Shown here piece after piece: positions 62,796 to 64,000 of a stretch of 64,000 nt of DNA. The stretch lies in the NCBI RefSeq assembly GCF_039543665.1, contig NZ_BAABKE010000005.1, forward strand, positions 186,001 to 250,000, in the 5' to 3' direction. Every line of letters begins with the position of its first letter. Position 1 is the first letter of the stretch. Position numbers and translations under genes: made by a program. The notes under the pieces are model-generated. The model did not search any database. It was given only the letters and a program-made list of their open reading frames with translations, and had not been told where the DNA came from. Source of the stretch: Wohlfahrtiimonas larvae (lineage in GTDB: Bacteria > Pseudomonadota > Gammaproteobacteria > Cardiobacteriales > Wohlfahrtiimonadaceae).

Positions 62796-63380
62796 ATGCG
62801 TAAATTTTTACTTGTGGTTTTTGTGGCATTTTCATCGCCTTTTACTTATAGCGTTACGATTGACTTAATGCAAGAGTATTATGATGTTGTACCCTTAGAC
62901 GTCGACAATATTCGCATCTCAATGATGCATGCATCACATTTAAGTGATGTTTCAAATGCTCATCATACTATTGGTAATTATATAGCATCTACAACGGTTG
63001 ATAGGATGGTTTTAGTTCATGAACAAGGACAATGTCATGCATCTGTTTTTGAGATGAAATTGAATGGGACAATGACATTACCTCGTTTAGCAATGGGAAA
63101 TTACCCTTTAAAACTTCGTCAAGCTTTTGAAGATGAATTGAATATGCTTGAACAGCATGAAAAAACGCATGAAAGGATATGGCAGACAGCTTTAGAGGCA
63201 TTTGAGAATGATATTCAGCAATTGATTGTGCCGGACAATCAAAATTGTGATCAGTTCATTAATGAGATTAATCAAAAAATGATTAAAGTATTGGATGATA
63301 TTGGGTTAGAAAATCTAAAATTTGATTGTATTTCCTATGGGAAACATCTCAATTTTACACAATGCAATGAGAATTATTGA
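62796..63380 (+). CDS. Exported DUF922-like putative Zn protease
   Basis: 194 aa. Signal peptide KFLLVVFVAFSSPFTYS. A HExxH motif (LEQHEKTHERIW) and the upstream LPRLAMGNYPLKLRQAF resemble the DUF922 family of predicted secreted zinc-dependent proteases, which have this helix. Four Cys may form disulfides. Eight bases after the AsmA-family gene, so probably cotranscribed. Proteolysis is predicted from the motif only. Confidence 0.65.
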   Translation: MRKFLLVVFVAFSSPFTYSVTIDLMQEYYDVVPLDVDNIRISMMHASHLSDVSNAHHTIGNYIASTTVDRMVLVHEQGQCHASVFEMKLNGTMTLPRLAMGNYPLKLRQAFEDELNMLEQHEKTHERIWQTALEAFENDIQQLIVPDNQNCDQFINEINQKMIKVLDDIGLENLKFDCISYGKHLNFTQCNENY

Positions 63381-63475
63381 GAAATGATGATAGTAAATTT
63401 TAGGGTGTATTAGTTATTCAATATGACAATTTTTTGGTAGAATAGAGAGATATGCCGAGATCATTAGAGGGTAAA

Positions 63476-63832
63476 ATGACAATAAAACAACAAAAAGGTT
63501 CATTTCTACTAGAGTTTTTAATTGCTTTGGGAATTTTTTCTATTGCAATTGTGGGTTTAGTAAAATTACAAAATCGAGCAACAGCCGATTTAAGTGATTT
63601 AGGTTCAGATATGGCCATTCCTATTTTAATTGATGATTTTACAGCGCGTATTAATATTGCTCCTAATAATGTTATTGATAATCGTTCTTGGAATGAATTA
63701 AAAGTAACTGCAAATGTTATGATGAAAGATATTGAAAAAGGTGAGGATAAAAATACAATTAGGATTATTGATATGATTGACCCATCGAAAAAAAATGATT
63801 ACACGGTAGTAATTGATCTGAATGGCATTTAA
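63476..63832 (+). CDS. Type IV pilus minor pilin, PilV-like
   Basis: 118 aa from ATG 63476 (AGAGGG upstream), which gives a typical 8-residue leader MTIKQQKG; an ATG at 63452 would give a longer leader. Prepilin cleavage G|SFLLEFLIALGIFSIAIVGL, with Glu at +5 and Ser instead of the usual Phe at +1. The body is short, as in pseudopilins of the PilV/FimT-PilVWX group. A further pilin-like gene follows after 22 bases. Confidence 0.75.
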   Translation: MTIKQQKGSFLLEFLIALGIFSIAIVGLVKLQNRATADLSDLGSDMAIPILIDDFTARINIAPNNVIDNRSWNELKVTANVMMKDIEKGEDKNTIRIIDMIDPSKKNDYTVVIDLNGI

Positions 63833-63854
63833 TTTTAAAATTAAATAAAGAACT

Positions 63855-64000
63855 ATGACAATGAAATTATTAAAAAAATTTGAAGACGGTTTTATCTTAT
63901 TTATTACGCTGATGATGTTAATCGTTTTTGCTATTTTAGGTATCGGATTGTATCAGCAAACGGCCTCATCAACTGTGAGTGTTCAATACGTGACATTTAA
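63855..64000 (+). CDS. PilX-like minor pilin assembly protein, 5' part
   Basis: Starts ATG 63855 and runs off the window after 48 codons. MKLLKKFEDGFILFITLMML then IVFAILGIGLYQQTASSTVS matches the N-terminal membrane helix of PilX-type proteins, which lack a normal GFxxxE processing site. A second in-frame ATG is two codons in. Confidence 0.65.
   Translation, partial: MTMKLLKKFEDGFILFITLMMLIVFAILGIGLYQQTASSTVSVQYVTF

Noticed and set aside
1..64000. tRNA, rRNA, CRISPR arrays, insertion sequences, integrases or att sites
   Set aside because: Scanned by eye for T-loop patterns, regularly spaced repeats and transposase or integrase motifs on both strands; none found. A tRNAscan/CRISPR search would be needed to be certain.

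Overview
The window is an AT-rich stretch of a Gram-negative, probably gammaproteobacterial, chromosome. The evidence for this is a complete System I cytochrome c maturation cluster, aas/lplT phospholipid repair genes, an AsmA-family protein, SoxR, type IV pilus minor pilins, a chaperone/usher-type fimbrial operon and outer-membrane/RND components. Gene content and low GC would fit a small-genome gammaproteobacterium such as the Cardiobacteriales/Ignatzschineria-Wohlfahrtiimonas group, but that placement is a guess from memory and was not tested. No rRNA, tRNA, CRISPR array, insertion sequence or integrase was recognised. Nearly all of the sequence is core or metabolic and compactly packed.

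Layout. 1-1.5 kb: tail of a chaperone/usher fimbrial operon (chaperone end plus a two-domain tip-type subunit). 1.5-7.6 kb: aspA, a cysteine-free Rrf2 regulator, and a divergent cysK-permease-permease-ATPase-binding protein operon that looks like a cysteine/cystine uptake and synthesis unit. 7.7-10.8 kb: DUF1656/HlyD/FUSC efflux operon, meeting ndh tail to tail. 12.1-14.9 kb: an unknown gene and thiC behind a TPP riboswitch with a clear attenuator. 14.9-21.1 kb: small orphan gene, Opa-like barrel protein, a gene remnant, soxR, and a divergent RND adaptor/pump pair with a near-ideal SoxR promoter. 21.2-26.3 kb: an unknown gene, ribokinase, a secreted choloylglycine-hydrolase-type amidase, two exported wall-lytic-like proteins and a HAD phosphatase. 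26.3-31.8 kb: ugpBAECQ with a plausible Pho box. 31.8-38.5 kb: YkvI-type membrane protein, AraC regulator with divergent EamA exporter, MHS transporter, carbamate kinase, AHL-lactonase-like hydrolase. 38.8-45.2 kb: LysR regulator, FAD oxidase, Ldh_2 reductase and ALDH7 dehydrogenase that together match D-lysine/L-pipecolate catabolism to 2-aminoadipate, with a second YkvI paralogue divergent from the dehydrogenase. 45.4-48.8 kb: NYN/PIN-like nuclease, acidic unknown protein, tandem AAA+ ATPase. 48.8-56.8 kb: ccmCDEFGHI followed by ccmAB, and folA. 57-64 kb: aas, lplT, AsmA, a DUF922-like putative metalloprotease and the start of a type IV minor pilin operon.

Themes that connect genes: sulfur-amino-acid uptake under a possible CymR-like repressor; redox-cycling stress response (SoxR pump); phosphate-starvation use of glycerophosphodiesters (ugp); membrane lysophospholipid recycling (aas-lplT); and a compact amino-acid catabolic island (35-45 kb) with several transporters of unknown substrate. 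I did not find a clearly new defence or mobile system. The strongest candidates for follow-up are the cysteine regulon, the pipecolate island with its YkvI paralogue, the SoxR-driven pump without its own outer-membrane channel, and several perfect inverted repeats without known function.
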